Part shown: one piece after another, positions 21,624 through 32,578 of the stretch | Layout of the letters: each line of letters starts with the position of its first letter | Position numbering within the stretch: position 1 is the stretch's first letter | Assembly (NCBI GenBank): GCA_037042185.1 | Contig: JAXQJY010000032.1 | Coordinates: 3,162,001-3,226,000 of the forward strand | Length of the DNA: 64,000 bases | From: Sordariomycetes sp. S80-01Y | Taxonomy: Eukaryota > Ascomycota > Sordariomycetes | Direction: 5' to 3' | Translations under genes and position numbers: made by a program | The notes under the pieces: generated by a model | The model's database searches: none | Seen by the model: only the letters and a program-made list of their open reading frames with translations | Told to the model about the DNA's origin: nothing

Positions 21624-22908
21624 TGCGAGGATCTGGCTTGGGGGGGAAGAGCTGACGCGCGGCTGTGGGATGATCGAAGGTTTGGGGGAGCGACTGCGGC
21701 GATGACGGTCTGTTCTCGAGGAGCAGACCGCTGCGATCTCAGCGTCTGGTTACGGATGTCGTGCGCGAGGTGCTTCTGGTGTGGACGGATGGTTGTCAAT
21801 GGCAATGTGGTGGTTGGTCGTGGCTCGGTGGAGGGGTTCACGGGATGCGCATCTCTCGGCTCGTGATAGACCGGGGGAGGCGCGCGGTGAACAGACCACC
21901 TCCGTCCGACCAGCTTCTGCCCCACACTGTGAATCGCTGGCAGCGTCGCCGTAACAGCCTCAGCTCCAGGTTGCGGGTTTCTTGCTCAACGTCATTGCTA
22001 TTGTCTTTGGTGAGGCTACATGAGTATCTTGGACGATTGTTCTGATGCATGTCCCGGCGCTCACAGTTCCCGGGGTTGGCACGTCTTTGACACAACGGCA
22101 CACACAAGTTAATGGAGCCTACACGAAGATGAACAACCTCATGGTGAAATGGGCACAATTCTCCCCACTTGCGTACTGTGTAATAGGGTGCGATTATAGA
22201 AGCTCCAGGCTACTGCTGAAGAATTGAGAAACCCTACAGACCGCGACGAAATCACGCCGGTCCAGAGCCTCCCATCATGCCAGTGCTCCAGGGTAGGTAA
22301 GCCCAGGTGTCGTCAAGCTTAGATAATCCAGATCTCGATAAGGCTGCGGCCAAAACGAGACAGTCCCCCTCCATCCCACTTTCGCAATTGTCCATCAAGG
22401 TTCTCAGGCGCGACCCGCTCTTCATCAGCCAGAAGTAGCTCCGCACCAAATTTGGCAGCAATGGTACCTCGCGTCGCATCACACACACCACCACCGTCCA
22501 GCCCGGCCAGAGCGCTCGAGAGGAAGTCCCTGGGCAAAGCGCCGGAGAGGGGACCGATTTGACTCTAATACTTACGAGACTCGACCTCGAGGCTGACAAG
22601 GTCTTTATCAAATCCTCGCTTCAATCAATCTCGCCTCGTTGTGCTGCCTTATCAAGCTTGTCTTCCTACTGCATCTTCACCTCCTCGGTGCTGTAAAACT
22701 AGGCGCGAACCGCCTCACGATCACGAAGTACCGGACAGGCCTCTATCCGCGACAGTACCGAAAAAGCCTCGACTTCCGGGTTCATGGCAGCATATCCGTG
22801 TGCTGCAACCCGCAACAAACTTCGAACCAGCCCGCGCCCCTTGCCCTCAGGGTCCTTATCATCCGGCAGGACCCTGATCGTCAAGCATTTTCCTCCGCAG
22901 CGCTTGTC
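21624..22908. promoter_or_regulatory. Divergent spacer before the myristoylated protein and ZAP1
   Basis: No recognised gene. CAAGGT, the core zinc-response element bound by Aspergillus ZafA, occurs at 22396-22401 and 22597-22602, about 510 and 310 nt before the ZAP1 start. The ZAP1 frame is open back to 22639, but the sequence before 22909 looks like leader. Confidence 0.4.
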
Positions 22909-25348
22909 ATGGCCGGCAAAGACACCTACAGCAGCGTCGGCGAGTGGGACGTCTCCTTTAAGAGCTTCGGCCTCGACTTCGAAGATGCCAAGGACAAGAT
23001 CCAGCAGTCTAAGACGCAGCAGGCCGATCCTACGCCTTACCAGGCTTCATCTGGATACAGCTTCCACAACACTTCTCCCCCCCAACAAGATCCAGGCCAT
23101 TCCGCAAGTGGACCAGGCCACCAATGTACGGAGCAGTGGTGTGGTCCACCGTCAGCCCTCACAAAGTCGTCCAACTCGCATTCCCTAGACAACGCTTTCT
23201 CGACCTCAAGCTCAACATGGAATAAAGGCTCGTCAGTTGCCTTCGGGCAGAACGCTTCTCATCGAACAGGGATCACAGCCGGAGGAAAGCATCGGGAAGC
23301 CGCTCAGGATGATGCCAAATCGGACTGCTCGAGCTGTGTCAACAGCTGCCCAAGCAACTGCGGAGACACAGGGCCGGGCGCCATTTGCTGCGACTCAGAC
23401 AACTGCGAGGAGGAGGGCGTGTGTCCCGAAGATTGCGAGGCAGAGGAACCCTGCGACGAACAGTGCCACGGAAGCGAACCATGCCTTGATCAGCACTGCT
23501 CGGGGGCTAGCGACCCTTGTGACGACGAAGCCTGCTTCACCCAGACATTCCCACAGCCTGCTAAGGGCGATGAGGCTGCGGCTGCGCAGGCACTGACGTC
23601 TTTTGGTGGCCAGGAATCCGCTGGGGCTTTCAATGCGGGAATGGACTTCTTCCAGAACTTTCAGTTTGACGACATCAATGCTGGATTCCTGGAGGGTGGC
23701 GATGGGGGAATGAACTTTGGTGGTGGGAATAGCCAGTTCAGCGACTTCAACTTCCACATGGACACCATGGCCCAGCAACAGTCATTCACCCAGCAGCAGC
23801 CCCTCCCTCAGCAAAACCTGTTGCCCAACCTGCAGTTTCCTGATTTGACTGGTCTTGTCTCGTCTTCCGAATTTTGGAGCCATATTAGAGATTTCCATGA
23901 CCCGGCTCATCAGGGGCACGACCATTCTCAACATATGCGCCCATGCATTGCAGACCACCCATTGGTAATAGGACATTCTTGTCCCTTCACTAGTGCGGAC
24001 ACTGGGGGATCTGGAATCGACACAGGAGGCCAGCAGAGGAACTGTGACTTCACTATACCAGATTTTCCTTCCTTTGCTGAGCATTTGCATACCCACCATG
24101 GGTCTCAGCTGCAGTATCTGGGATGGGACAATGGTAACGCTGGGCAGAGCTCCAACAACTTCGCCCAGGGAGCACATAACTGCGCCCAGATTTTCAACGG
24201 CCAGGACTTCGGGAACAGAAACTTCCACGACCAAGGTATCATGCCTAACCCTAATCTTGGATTTACACAAGCATATCAGCATCCTACACCTGGCTCGGCG
24301 GCTACGGTGCCTTCTCTCGGAAACACACCTCTGCCCACACCGGATTCTCCGATGACATCCCCCTCGGTCGATGCCGTCCAAAGAGTAAACGCTGGGCTGC
24401 AGTTACCCTGTCTGATGAAGAACTCGGAGGATCCACAGCCACCTCAAGCTGTTAACAAACCCGACCAGCAATGTCGGCCTTACGGGCCAGAAGATGCTTT
24501 CAGGTGCTTCTGGAGAGATCACAAAACAGGAGAGCTTTGTCTCCAGAATCATGAGAATAGCGACGATCTGGATGCTCATTGCAAAGCCGCCCACACCAAA
24601 GACCTGGCCAAGGAACGAGGATGTGGTTTCCGTTGCTCGTGGGAAGGTTGTAAGAGGCAGAACGACAAATTCACTACGAGAGCGAAGCTGAACAGACATC
24701 TTCAAACGCACACGGGTTGTGAGTTACACCGATATACTTACGCTGCACAAACTAACTCTTTCTAGACAAACCGATGGTGTGTCCGTACTGCAATTTGAGA
24801 CTCTCTGCAAAGCAGGCTTTAGATCAGCACATCAGGACACACACCGGCGAGCACCCTTATGTGTGCAAGTACGGCTGCGGACAAAAGTTCAAACAGCACA
24901 GCGCACTGAGTAAGAACAGCCTACACCTTTCCATTGAATTTGTGTATTGACCCAAATAGCAATGCACCACCGAGTACACACGAAAGAGAAGCCTCTAGAG
25001 TGCAAGGTCTGCGGCGCCAACTTCACCGAATCCTCAAACCTGAGCAAGCACATGAGGACACACGCGGTCAAGGGCCACTTCAACTGCGAGCTTTGCAGCA
25101 AGAACTTCCATCGTCTAGACCAACTTCGTCGCCATCTCCACGCGAACCACAGGGACCAACCTGAAGCTGTGCAAGGCAATCTTGACCGAGCCCGAGACTG
25201 GAAGAAGAAGGAGTTACGTGAACGTCGAGGTGCGGATGTGCGATCAGAGTCTATGAGCTCCGCTGAGCCCTCTACTGAGATCTCCGGAATGTCACTCAAG
25301 GACGAAATTGCCATCGACGAGAGAGACGACGTAATGGATGATCTTTGA
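22909..25348 (+). CDS. zap1: Zinc-responsive C2H2 transcription factor, Zap1/ZafA family
   Basis: Three exons (22909-24718, 24766-24909, 24960-25348) encode 780 residues. Six C2H2 fingers fill the C-terminal third. The first two have long loops (FRCFWRD..., FRCSWEGC...), then four compact ones with linkers YKP, EHP and EKP; finger five contains FTESSNLSKHMRTH, nearly identical to the Zap1 finger FNESSNLSKH. Residues about 138-210 form a Cys-rich acidic segment with 15 Cys (CSSC, CPSNC, ICC, EPCDEQC), and a degenerate finger lies near 375-400 (CDFTIPDF...HLHTHH). Zap1/ZafA activates zinc uptake genes in zinc shortage and senses zinc through its activation domains. The start is the first ATG in good context followed by conserved-looking sequence. 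CAAGGT sites upstream suggest autoregulation. Confidence 0.88.
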
Positions 25349-26178
25349 CAGGCTCACGCTTGTGATATGCGAGGGCGCGCAGGGAGTCCCAGGGCACCGC
25401 AGCGGTGGTATGTCGCTCTAATTAGGCCTGGACCCTACAAGAGGCTGCCTTGATTTGATTTTAAGCACTGGAGTCCGGCGTATGTTATAGACTTGACAAC
25501 GGGGGGCATTTGCTTGACGGGGAGGATATGAGCTTTTGGGGCGTTGAGGTCGATGCATTATGGCTTACGAACACACGTACATGACAAAGACGACAAACAG
25601 ACAGCCTTACGAGCTTGAAAAGTAATATACGCTCCATGTTTAATTATCCGAGCCGTTCACCATAACTGAATGATCTGTGTTAGCATGATAGCGTGACACC
25701 CGCGCAAGCCGCGGTGGCTTGGATCTGGGCGGAGCAACACACTGCCTTTATCAGAATGTGACAACAGAGAGCGGAACTTGGAGATCGCCTGGAAAGGCAT
25801 CTAAGGTTCTACGATCTGATTGCAAACCGAGGCTGGCTTCACTTCACCAAGTTCCAGGAGCACAAAGACATGATCATGACCTCATATGATTCTTTTTTGA
25901 TCGGCTGCTGCCATAAACCAGGCATGCCTACCATGGACTAAACCCGTCCCAGTCAACGAGGCCAAAACCGGGGCAATAAGTACAAGTCAGACCGAGTGCG
26001 TTTTCCCCCATGAGCCATGCGATGCAGAAAGTTCCTTGGGAAGAAAGTCTTCTCTTTTTTGTTTTGCGTCCGGGATGTCAAAAAGGGATAGAGAAAAAAG
26101 CATGCGCGCCACGCCCCCCTCCAGACCCGTAATCATTCGTCCATACCGTCACTCCTTGTAATCGCAGTGGTTGGGAAT
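25349..26178. other. 830-nt spacer between convergent ZAP1 and RPL35
   Basis: Relatively AT-rich non-coding DNA, probably the two 3' untranslated regions. Nothing else recognised. Confidence 0.6.
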
Positions 26179-26963
26179 TTAAGCAGCCTGCACCGTCCAA
26201 GTCAGCCAAGGGCATTCTACAAGGGAAGAAAATCGGGGACGGGGGCGGTAAGCGTTACCTTGACGGCGAACTTGCGCTGGGGGAAGTGCGTTTGGCGCTT
26301 CTTGGTCTTCTCCAACACGCGGGCCTTGTCCTCTGGCGATAATCTGCGGCGAATGGCGCGGGTCTGCTTGGGGCGGAGGTCGAGAGGGGCGTACTTCTTG
26401 TTCTTGTAGAACAAGCGGAGCTGGGCCCTTTGCTTGGCGTTGATGACGGTCAGGACGCGGGCGATAGACTTGCGGAGGTCGTGGCTGGACGTCTGGGTCA
26501 GTCGCGTGATTCGGCCAAGATGCACTTGTACGCTGGGGGAATCTCACATCTTGTTGAGCTTGGAGCCAGACGAGGCGACCTGCTGGATGCGGAGCTGGCC
26601 GAGCTCAGTCTTGAGCTCACCGAGCTGCTTGGTCAAGTCATCCTTGGACTTGTCCCAGAGCTGAACTGCCTTAACCTTGCCCGACGACTATGAATGGTCA
26701 GCACCTCTGTATCCCTCGAGTCTGAGAAAAGAAAAAGGCTTCGCGATCGGTGACGGCAAATTGTATAGCATCGAAGACGGTCGGGGTTTTGTGTCGTTGC
26801 CCATGCCCTCCTCTTTGGTATCGATGTGCTCCTCACTATCCCCTCCGTTGCAAGCAAAGTCGATCCTCTTACCCCATCAACCCTTCCCCGACCACCGACG
26901 AATTTACCCAATGCACCGTCCACCTGATCGAAAGCGAAGCCGTAGGGGGGTAGCACTCACCAT
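26179..26963 (-). CDS. rpl35: 60S ribosomal protein L35 (uL29)
   Basis: Four exons encode 125 residues. Exon 1 contributes only the ATG (26963-26961), followed by a 273-nt intron, the usual first-intron position of fungal ribosomal protein genes. Exons 2 (26687-26548) and 3 (26484-26259) carry the uL29 sequence (SSGKVKAVQLWDKSK, RKSIARVLTVINAKQR, KYAPLDLRPKQTRAIRRRL, FPQRKFAVK). The last exon is nine nt (26187-26179: Ala-Ala-stop). An alternative acceptor at a nearer TAG would end the protein NALG instead; the Ala-Ala ending suits the family better. It sits at the nascent peptide exit of the large subunit. An AACCCTAA telobox is present about 130 nt upstream. Confidence 0.93.
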
Positions 26964-27314
26964 CTTGAATGGCTTCGATGGGGGTTGCGAAGTGTGTCGT
27001 GGTTGGTGTAGATTGGCGTTGGTAAAGTTGATGCGGTCGTCTTGTCGCCGAGGATGGGGGGAGCCTCAGAATTTCGCGGGCCAGGTCGAGCAAAAACCCT
27101 AAGGGTGTGGGAATCTGTGCGGAAGCAAATTTTGATTGGCGGGTGGAGCCTAGTAGCGGAGTGCGTCACATGATGCTGACTGATCTTGTCCATGTGGCTG
27201 ACGCCAGTAGCGCGAGGCTGCAGATGTGGCTGAGTAGCGTCATTGCGTTGCGGCTTGATCCGAGGAAGGAGGCATCGAACCGGACTGCAACCCTTCAACA
27301 ACATAACCGCGATC
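26964..27314. promoter_or_regulatory. Divergent promoter RPL35 / GOS1 with telobox
   Basis: The 351-nt spacer contains AAACCCTAA at 27094-27102. AACCCTAA-type sites are bound by Tbf1-like factors at ribosomal protein promoters in many ascomycetes. No gene inside. Confidence 0.5.
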
Positions 27315-28107
27315 ATGTCTCAGCCTTCTGGTAACCAGGGCTGGACGCAGCTGCGCCAGCAAGCGCGCAACCTCGAGACGCAAGTGAGTTGAGGCACGAG
27401 CTTTCGCGCCGCCGCAGGGTGCTAACCAAGGCACAGACTCAGAACCACTTCCATACCTATTCACAGTTCGCGAACTCCGCGAACATACCAAAGAAGCCAT
27501 CAGAGGAGGAGCGCGAGACGCAGAGCAAGATCGAAGAGCTCTTGGAAAAGGTACGCGGTCTGCGAAGCTAAGCATACCGTAGCACCCTGCTTACCCCGAA
27601 CAGCGCGACTCGACGATCACCCAGCTCGCCCGACTCCTCGACTCGGACGCCGCCCTCACCTCCTCCGCGGTCAAGCAGAACAACCTCTCACTCCTGCGCG
27701 AGACCCTTGGGAACCACCGTCGTGACTTTGCCCGGCTCCAGGCCAACGTGAAGGAGGCCCGCGATCGATCCAACCTCCTCGGCAGTGTCCGCGATGACAT
27801 AAAGGAGTACCGCGCGAACAACCCCGAGGCGGCCGAGAACGAGTACATGGCCGATGAGGGGACGCACATCGACCGGAGTCACGAGATGACGGACAGCATC
27901 ATCAGCCAGGCCTACGCCATCCAGGACAGCTTCCTGAGTCAGGGAGAGACCATGGCGAGCATTAACCGGAGGATCAACATGGCAGCCAGCAAAGTACCGG
28001 GGATCAACGCCTTGATCGGGAGGATATCGGCAAAGAAGAGGAGAGACGGTATCATTATGGGGTCATTTATCGCCTTCTGCTTCCTTCTGTTCTTCTGGCT
28101 ATCTTGA
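27315..28107 (+). CDS. gos1: Golgi SNARE Gos1 (GS28)
   Basis: Three exons (27315-27383, 27437-27550, 27604-28107; both introns 53 nt) encode 228 residues. The N-terminal helices (WTQLRQQARNLETQ, IEELLEKRDSTITQL) are followed by a Qb SNARE motif at about 130-200, and a C-terminal membrane anchor (IIMGSFIAFCFLLFFWLS) ends the protein, leaving almost nothing outside. Gos1 works with Sed5, Ykt6 and Sft1 in retrograde and intra-Golgi fusion. Length fits the family (223 residues in yeast). Confidence 0.92.
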
Positions 28108-28229
28108 AAGACCGGGGCGATTTTAGCATGCGAAGGCGTTCAGGGGTATCAGCGTGTCTATTTGTACAGTAATAATTTGGGAGGACGTTTTGGGTATGCC
28201 CGGGTTCTAAATCGTTACGATGAGCCAGC

Positions 28230-29372
28230 TCACGAAACATCTACGCCGCCAGACTTGATGTGCTTCCTGCCCACCGGCTTCTCCCTTGCGCTCGCCGGCA
28301 GCTGCGCCTCCTTGCGAATGTCCTCGGACAGCTTGGCGATGCCCTTGTTGAGTCCTTCCAGCTCGAGGGGATGGCCTGATCCGCTGCCCGCCCAGCGTAT
28401 GCGACAGTGCTGGTCAACCAGATATGTGTAGCCGACCTTGCTGTTCAGCAGACCTATCGACTCTCGGATGTGGTCCGAGATGCCCGCCTGGACGAGGAAG
28501 TACTTGTCCCAGTCCTTCTCCGGGAACTTCTTCCTCAGCGAGCCCATGAACAGCTTGATTAGCCACGCTTTGGCCGAGTTGTCCTCGTAGTTGATGTGGA
28601 CTATCTGCGCAACGTCGCTGTTCTCGGCGACGGCCTCGTGCAGCTCTGGGTTCTCCTTCTTGCCGACAAAGGACTGAACCTGGCCCTCGGCCCACTGGCT
28701 GCTGAAGATGGAAACCACCGAGGCCTTGCCCTCTAGCGTCGGCGTGGTGTCTCGGGGCTTCTTGTCGCTCTTGACGAGGGTCGTCCCGTAGAAGTTAGGG
28801 AAGAAGAGGGAGAGTTCGGCTTTGAAGAGTCGAGGCGGCGAGATGAAGGACTTTCCTTCGTGGAACTTGAGGTTGCCCCAGTCGCGGAAGTAGGGCTTGG
28901 CCATTTGTGCTGTCCTGGATGCCGTCAGTACACGCGCGAGATAGCTTGAATCGAACATGGCTTACAGCTCTGACCGCCGCGCAAGATGCTTGTCGTAGTC
29001 CACAAAGTCATCCCTCTTCTGCCTCAACGTCCTGTTGTCAACCCCGGTGTTCTCTCCCGCTTGCGGCGGGTCCTGCATCCCGATAGGCCGTGGGAGCGGC
29101 TTGGGCGTGAACTCGCCATCGATGCGCTTGCCGTAGCTCCTGGGAGCCTCAATCTCGATGCCCTTGACCTTCTCCTTGGGATTCAACTCGGACCCAGCTG
29201 CAGGCTTCGCAGCCCTCAGCACCGTGCTCGAGAAGGGTCGTCGCCGGGAAGCGCAGACGAGACATAGCAGCGGCTGTTGCCTCGAGGTCGCAAACGCGCC
29301 CAGCCGTCGTGTGGATAGCGCGCCGTTCATTTTCGCGGTGGTCGTTGACGCGGTCGCACGTCGTCGCCTCAA
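28230..29372 (-). CDS. atp10: Mitochondrial F1Fo ATP synthase assembly factor Atp10
   Basis: Two exons (29372-28966, 28914-28230) encode 363 residues, or 349 from an internal Met at 29330. The N-terminus is Arg/Ser/Thr/Ala-rich and fits a mitochondrial presequence. The ATP10 domain begins at about 135 (KPYFRDWGNLKFHEGK, SFISPPRLFK) and continues through YFLVQAGISDHIRESIGLLNSKVGYTYLVDQHCRIRWAGSG, here broken for reference as FLVQAGISDHIR and YTYLVDQHCRIRWAGSG. Atp10 chaperones subunit 6 (Atp6) into the Atp9 ring of the Fo sector in the inner membrane. It is divergent from the BCKDH E2 gene, 283 nt between starts, so two nuclear genes for mitochondrial proteins may share a promoter. Confidence 0.92.
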
Positions 29373-29655
29373 ATTTCTTAGGTGGTCCAGGGGACTGGGC
29401 CGATCAACTGGGGTACGGCCACAAACAGCTAGCGTTCAATTGGTGGGGTCACGGTTGACGTTGAGAAAACATCGGGCTTCGAGCTCGGCTAGACGCGGGG
29501 CAGATTCAATGCCGATGAGAGCCTTCGGCTTAGGAAGACCAAGACAAGACCGTCACTGACCTCCGCTTCGACCTGTGATTTTGTTTCTATCCTGGGAATC
29601 ATCTTGTGCAATTGTTACTTCTTCTCAAATTCTTCGACAGATACACCAGGCAATC

Positions 29656-31169
29656 ATGTTTCTCCAGAGAGGCTCGAGAGCGCTGTCGAGGCAATGGCAG
29701 ACCTCCAAAGCAATGGGCAAGATGGCGGCTGCTCGGGGGCCGGCCGTTGGCCCCGCCAGGTGGTTTTCAGAGTCGAGGAGATTGATGGCCGTCAAGCCTG
29801 TGGTGCTGGCCGATATTGGAGAGGGTAAGTCTTTTGCTTGTGCCGCAAGGACAGTGCTAATGGAATTCAAGGAATTGTTGAATGTGAGATCATCCAGTGG
29901 TTCGTCGAGCCCGGCGCGACCGTCGAGGAGTTCTCACCCCTCTGCGAGGTTCAGAGCGACAAAGCCTCCGTCGAGATCACGAGTCGGTTCCCCGGAACGG
30001 TCAAGAAGCTATACTACGAGGCGGGCGACATGGCTCGGGTGGGCAAACCTTTTGTCGACATCGACATCCCCGCCGACGCCAATGCCGCGGATGTCGAGGC
30101 TTTGACGGTCCCCGAAGAAAGTGTGAGCGAGCCTGCGGCTCCGACACCAGCTCCAGCTACCCCTTCGGAATCAGCGGCCCAGGCACAAACACCAGAAGTT
30201 ACCGAGGCGGTGCCGCCTCCACCAAAGGTGAAGGGCAAATGTGCTGCCCTCGCCACCCCGGCGGTTAGGCATCTTTCGAAGACGTTGAAAGTGGACATAA
30301 GCGAGATTGATGGGACCGGAAGAGACGGCAGAGTCCTGAAGGAGGATATCCAGAAGTTCGTGCGAGCACGGGACAACCCTCAGTCACAGCCAGCGTCCCA
30401 AACACCGGCATCCGCATCACAGGCCCCCGCGACTCAGACAGAGACGTCGGTGCCCCTGAGCAACGTCCAACATATGATGTTCAAGTCGATGACTCGGTCA
30501 CTCAACATACCCCACTTCCTGTACACCGACGAAGTCGACTTCTCCTCGCTCGTCGAGCTACGGCAGAGGCTGAACAAGGTCCTGTCGAAATCACCTGCCG
30601 TCGAGGGTCAACCGGGCAAGCTCTCGTACCTACCTTTCATCATCAAAGCCGTCTCGTTGGCCTTGTATCAGTATCCCGTCCTCAACGCCCGGGTCGACAT
30701 GGACGCCACGACTGGCAAGCCAACCCTCGTTCACAGATCGCAGCACAACATTGGGGTGGCCATGGACACACCGCAGGGCCTCCTCGTGCCAGTCATCAAG
30801 GACGTGGCCCGGCTCAACATCCTCGACATCGCGTCCGAGCTCGTGCGTCTTCAGACGCTAGCCCAGCAAGGCAAGCTCTCCCCCCAGGACATGTCTGGGG
30901 GCACCATTACCGTGTCCAACATTGGAAACATTGGCGGCACATACCTCAGTCCTGTAATCGTGGAGAAGGAAGTCGCCATCTTGGGCATTGGACGGATGCG
31001 CACCATCCCTGCCTTCGATGAGAAGGACAATGTTGTGAAGAAGCAAGTCACCAACTTCAGCTGGAGCGCTGATCACAGGGTTGTCGACGGCGCGACAATG
31101 GCTCGTGCGGCGGACATTGTGCGCAGCGTGGTCGAGGAGCCAGACGTCATGGTCATGCACCTCAGGTAG
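29656..31169 (+). CDS. Branched-chain 2-oxoacid dehydrogenase E2 (lipoamide acyltransferase)
   Basis: Two exons (29656-29824, 29872-31169; 47-nt intron) encode 488 residues. A mitochondrial presequence (about 1-45) precedes the lipoyl domain with the lipoyl-lysine in QSDKAS (about residue 87), a Pro/Ala linker, the E1/E3-binding domain (TPAVRHLSKTLKVDISEIDG, about 185-220) and the catalytic acyltransferase domain ending in DHRVVDG with the catalytic His near 458. The single lipoyl domain and string LYTDEVDFSSLVELR favour the branched-chain enzyme over pyruvate dehydrogenase or oxoglutarate dehydrogenase E2. It transfers acyl groups to CoA in valine, leucine and isoleucine breakdown in the matrix. 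Confidence 0.9.
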
Positions 31170-31897
31170 CGATAGACGGGAATAGAAAAAGAAAACGTAC
31201 ATATTGCTTAGATCGACGCTTGACGACTCGCTTCGTGTGCAGCGTTTGTTGGTCTGCGGAATGAGACCGACATGGCTAGAGTGATAATGTATCATGTGCC
31301 GTGTAGCACGTGAGTAGCGAGACGCACCGCGCGCTTGGATGGTCTGGGGATGCGCTCCAGGAGTGACTAGCTGCATTGGTGCTGGGCCCTGGGGAGGTAT
31401 ATGCAAGCTGTATGCATGTAAGTCGTGGACCACCGACCCCGAGGGCAAGCGGGCTCTGGGACAAAGCGCGACGCTCGCCTCACGGATCGTTCGGATGGGG
31501 CAATGCTGGCTCGATCCCGTACCCGAAGAAAATGTAAACGGCGCCTGGAACAGCTGCCGGATGTCCAAAGGGCATTTCTTGGACGCTCATGGGGCCAGTT
31601 CGGTTGGTGCGTTAGCGGCGATGCGGATCTTTCGTAGCAAGTTTATTTGCGTATTTTACACGCACTCTATGTGGTATCGTACAAGAATGTCTTCGATCAA
31701 TGGGTTGTACAAATTCAAATTCCCAAAAGAAGAGCCGTAAACGAGATCTTGATGGCCGACCTCCAAAAAGCCATCGCCGTGGCATGAGAACGCCCCCCGG
31801 TAATCAAAACTCCAGGCTAACTATGATGCAGTTGGTTCTCCGCTATGCTCCGTTCGAGTCTCCTGTTTCCCTCCATGCTCTCCTGCTGATGTCGGCT
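31170..31897. other. 728-nt spacer between convergent E2 and gluconokinase
   Basis: One 133-codon frame on the plus strand (31339-31740) has no recognisable features and lies in the expected 3' regions. Nothing else seen. Confidence 0.55.
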
Positions 31898-32578
31898 TCA
31901 GGCCTTGTCCTCCTCCATGTAGGCCAGAACCTTGTCGCGCGACTCCTTCATCACCTCCTCCATGGTCTTGCTGACGTCCACGCTCATGATGTCCGTCTCA
32001 TCCACCTGCGGCCTTTCCAGGATGCTGAATTGGGAAGACACCATGTTCGCTCCCATGTAATGACCCTTCCTCGCCGCGACGCGCTTCAGGAGAACCTCCT
32101 CGGACGCATCCAGGTACAGGAAGTGAATCTGCATGGTCGGGTTGTTGTAGGCGGCCACGCGAATGACATCGCGGTACTTGCGCTTGAGCGCGGAGCAGGT
32201 GAGGACGACGCCCTCGGCCCCGCCTGCAATGAGCTGCATGGACTCCTGTCGCAGGGCGGTGAGCCAATCCCAGCGGTCCGCGTCGGTCAGCGGGACGCCA
32301 TTGGCCATCTTCTCAATGTTGGCGGGAGGGTGGTAGGAATCGCCCTCGATGTAGGGCATGTCGAGCGCCTTGGACAGATGTTCGGCGACAGTCGTCTTGC
32401 CGCATCCGGCCGGGCCGGTGACGAGCCAGATGTGGTGGTGCTTGTAGGTGGTGGCAGCGTGGCGGCTGGCCGTTGTCGTCGTGCTGGCATCGTTGGCCAT
32501 GAGCGGTGGTATGGAGGCTGTGGCGGGTGCGTCTTTCGATCCCTTGGTGGCGGGCCCCGGGGCGTCGTAGGACAGCAT
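31898..32578 (-). CDS. Gluconokinase (EC 2.7.1.12)
   Basis: A single exon encodes 226 residues. A non-conserved Ser/Thr/Ala-rich leader (1-45) precedes a P-loop kinase fold with Walker A GPAGCGKT (about 55), the gluconokinase signature GDSYHPPANIEKMANGVPLTD and DRWDWL, CSALKRKYRD, and a lid region (RVAARKGHYMGANMVSSQ). The enzyme phosphorylates D-gluconate to 6-phosphogluconate, feeding the pentose phosphate pathway, in the cytosol. A later ATG at residue 27 (MANDAST) is a possible alternative start. Confidence 0.93.
   Translation of the reverse strand: MLSYDAPGPATKGSKDAPATASIPPLMANDASTTTTASRHAATTYKHHHIWLVTGPAGCGKTTVAEHLSKALDMPYIEGDSYHPPANIEKMANGVPLTDADRWDWLTALRQESMQLIAGGAEGVVLTCSALKRKYRDVIRVAAYNNPTMQIHFLYLDASEEVLLKRVAARKGHYMGANMVSSQFSILERPQVDETDIMSVDVSKTMEEVMKESRDKVLAYMEEDKA

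Noticed and set aside
31339-31740. 133-codon frame downstream of the E2 gene
   Set aside because: No similarity or composition expected of a protein; sits in the shared 3' region of convergent genes.
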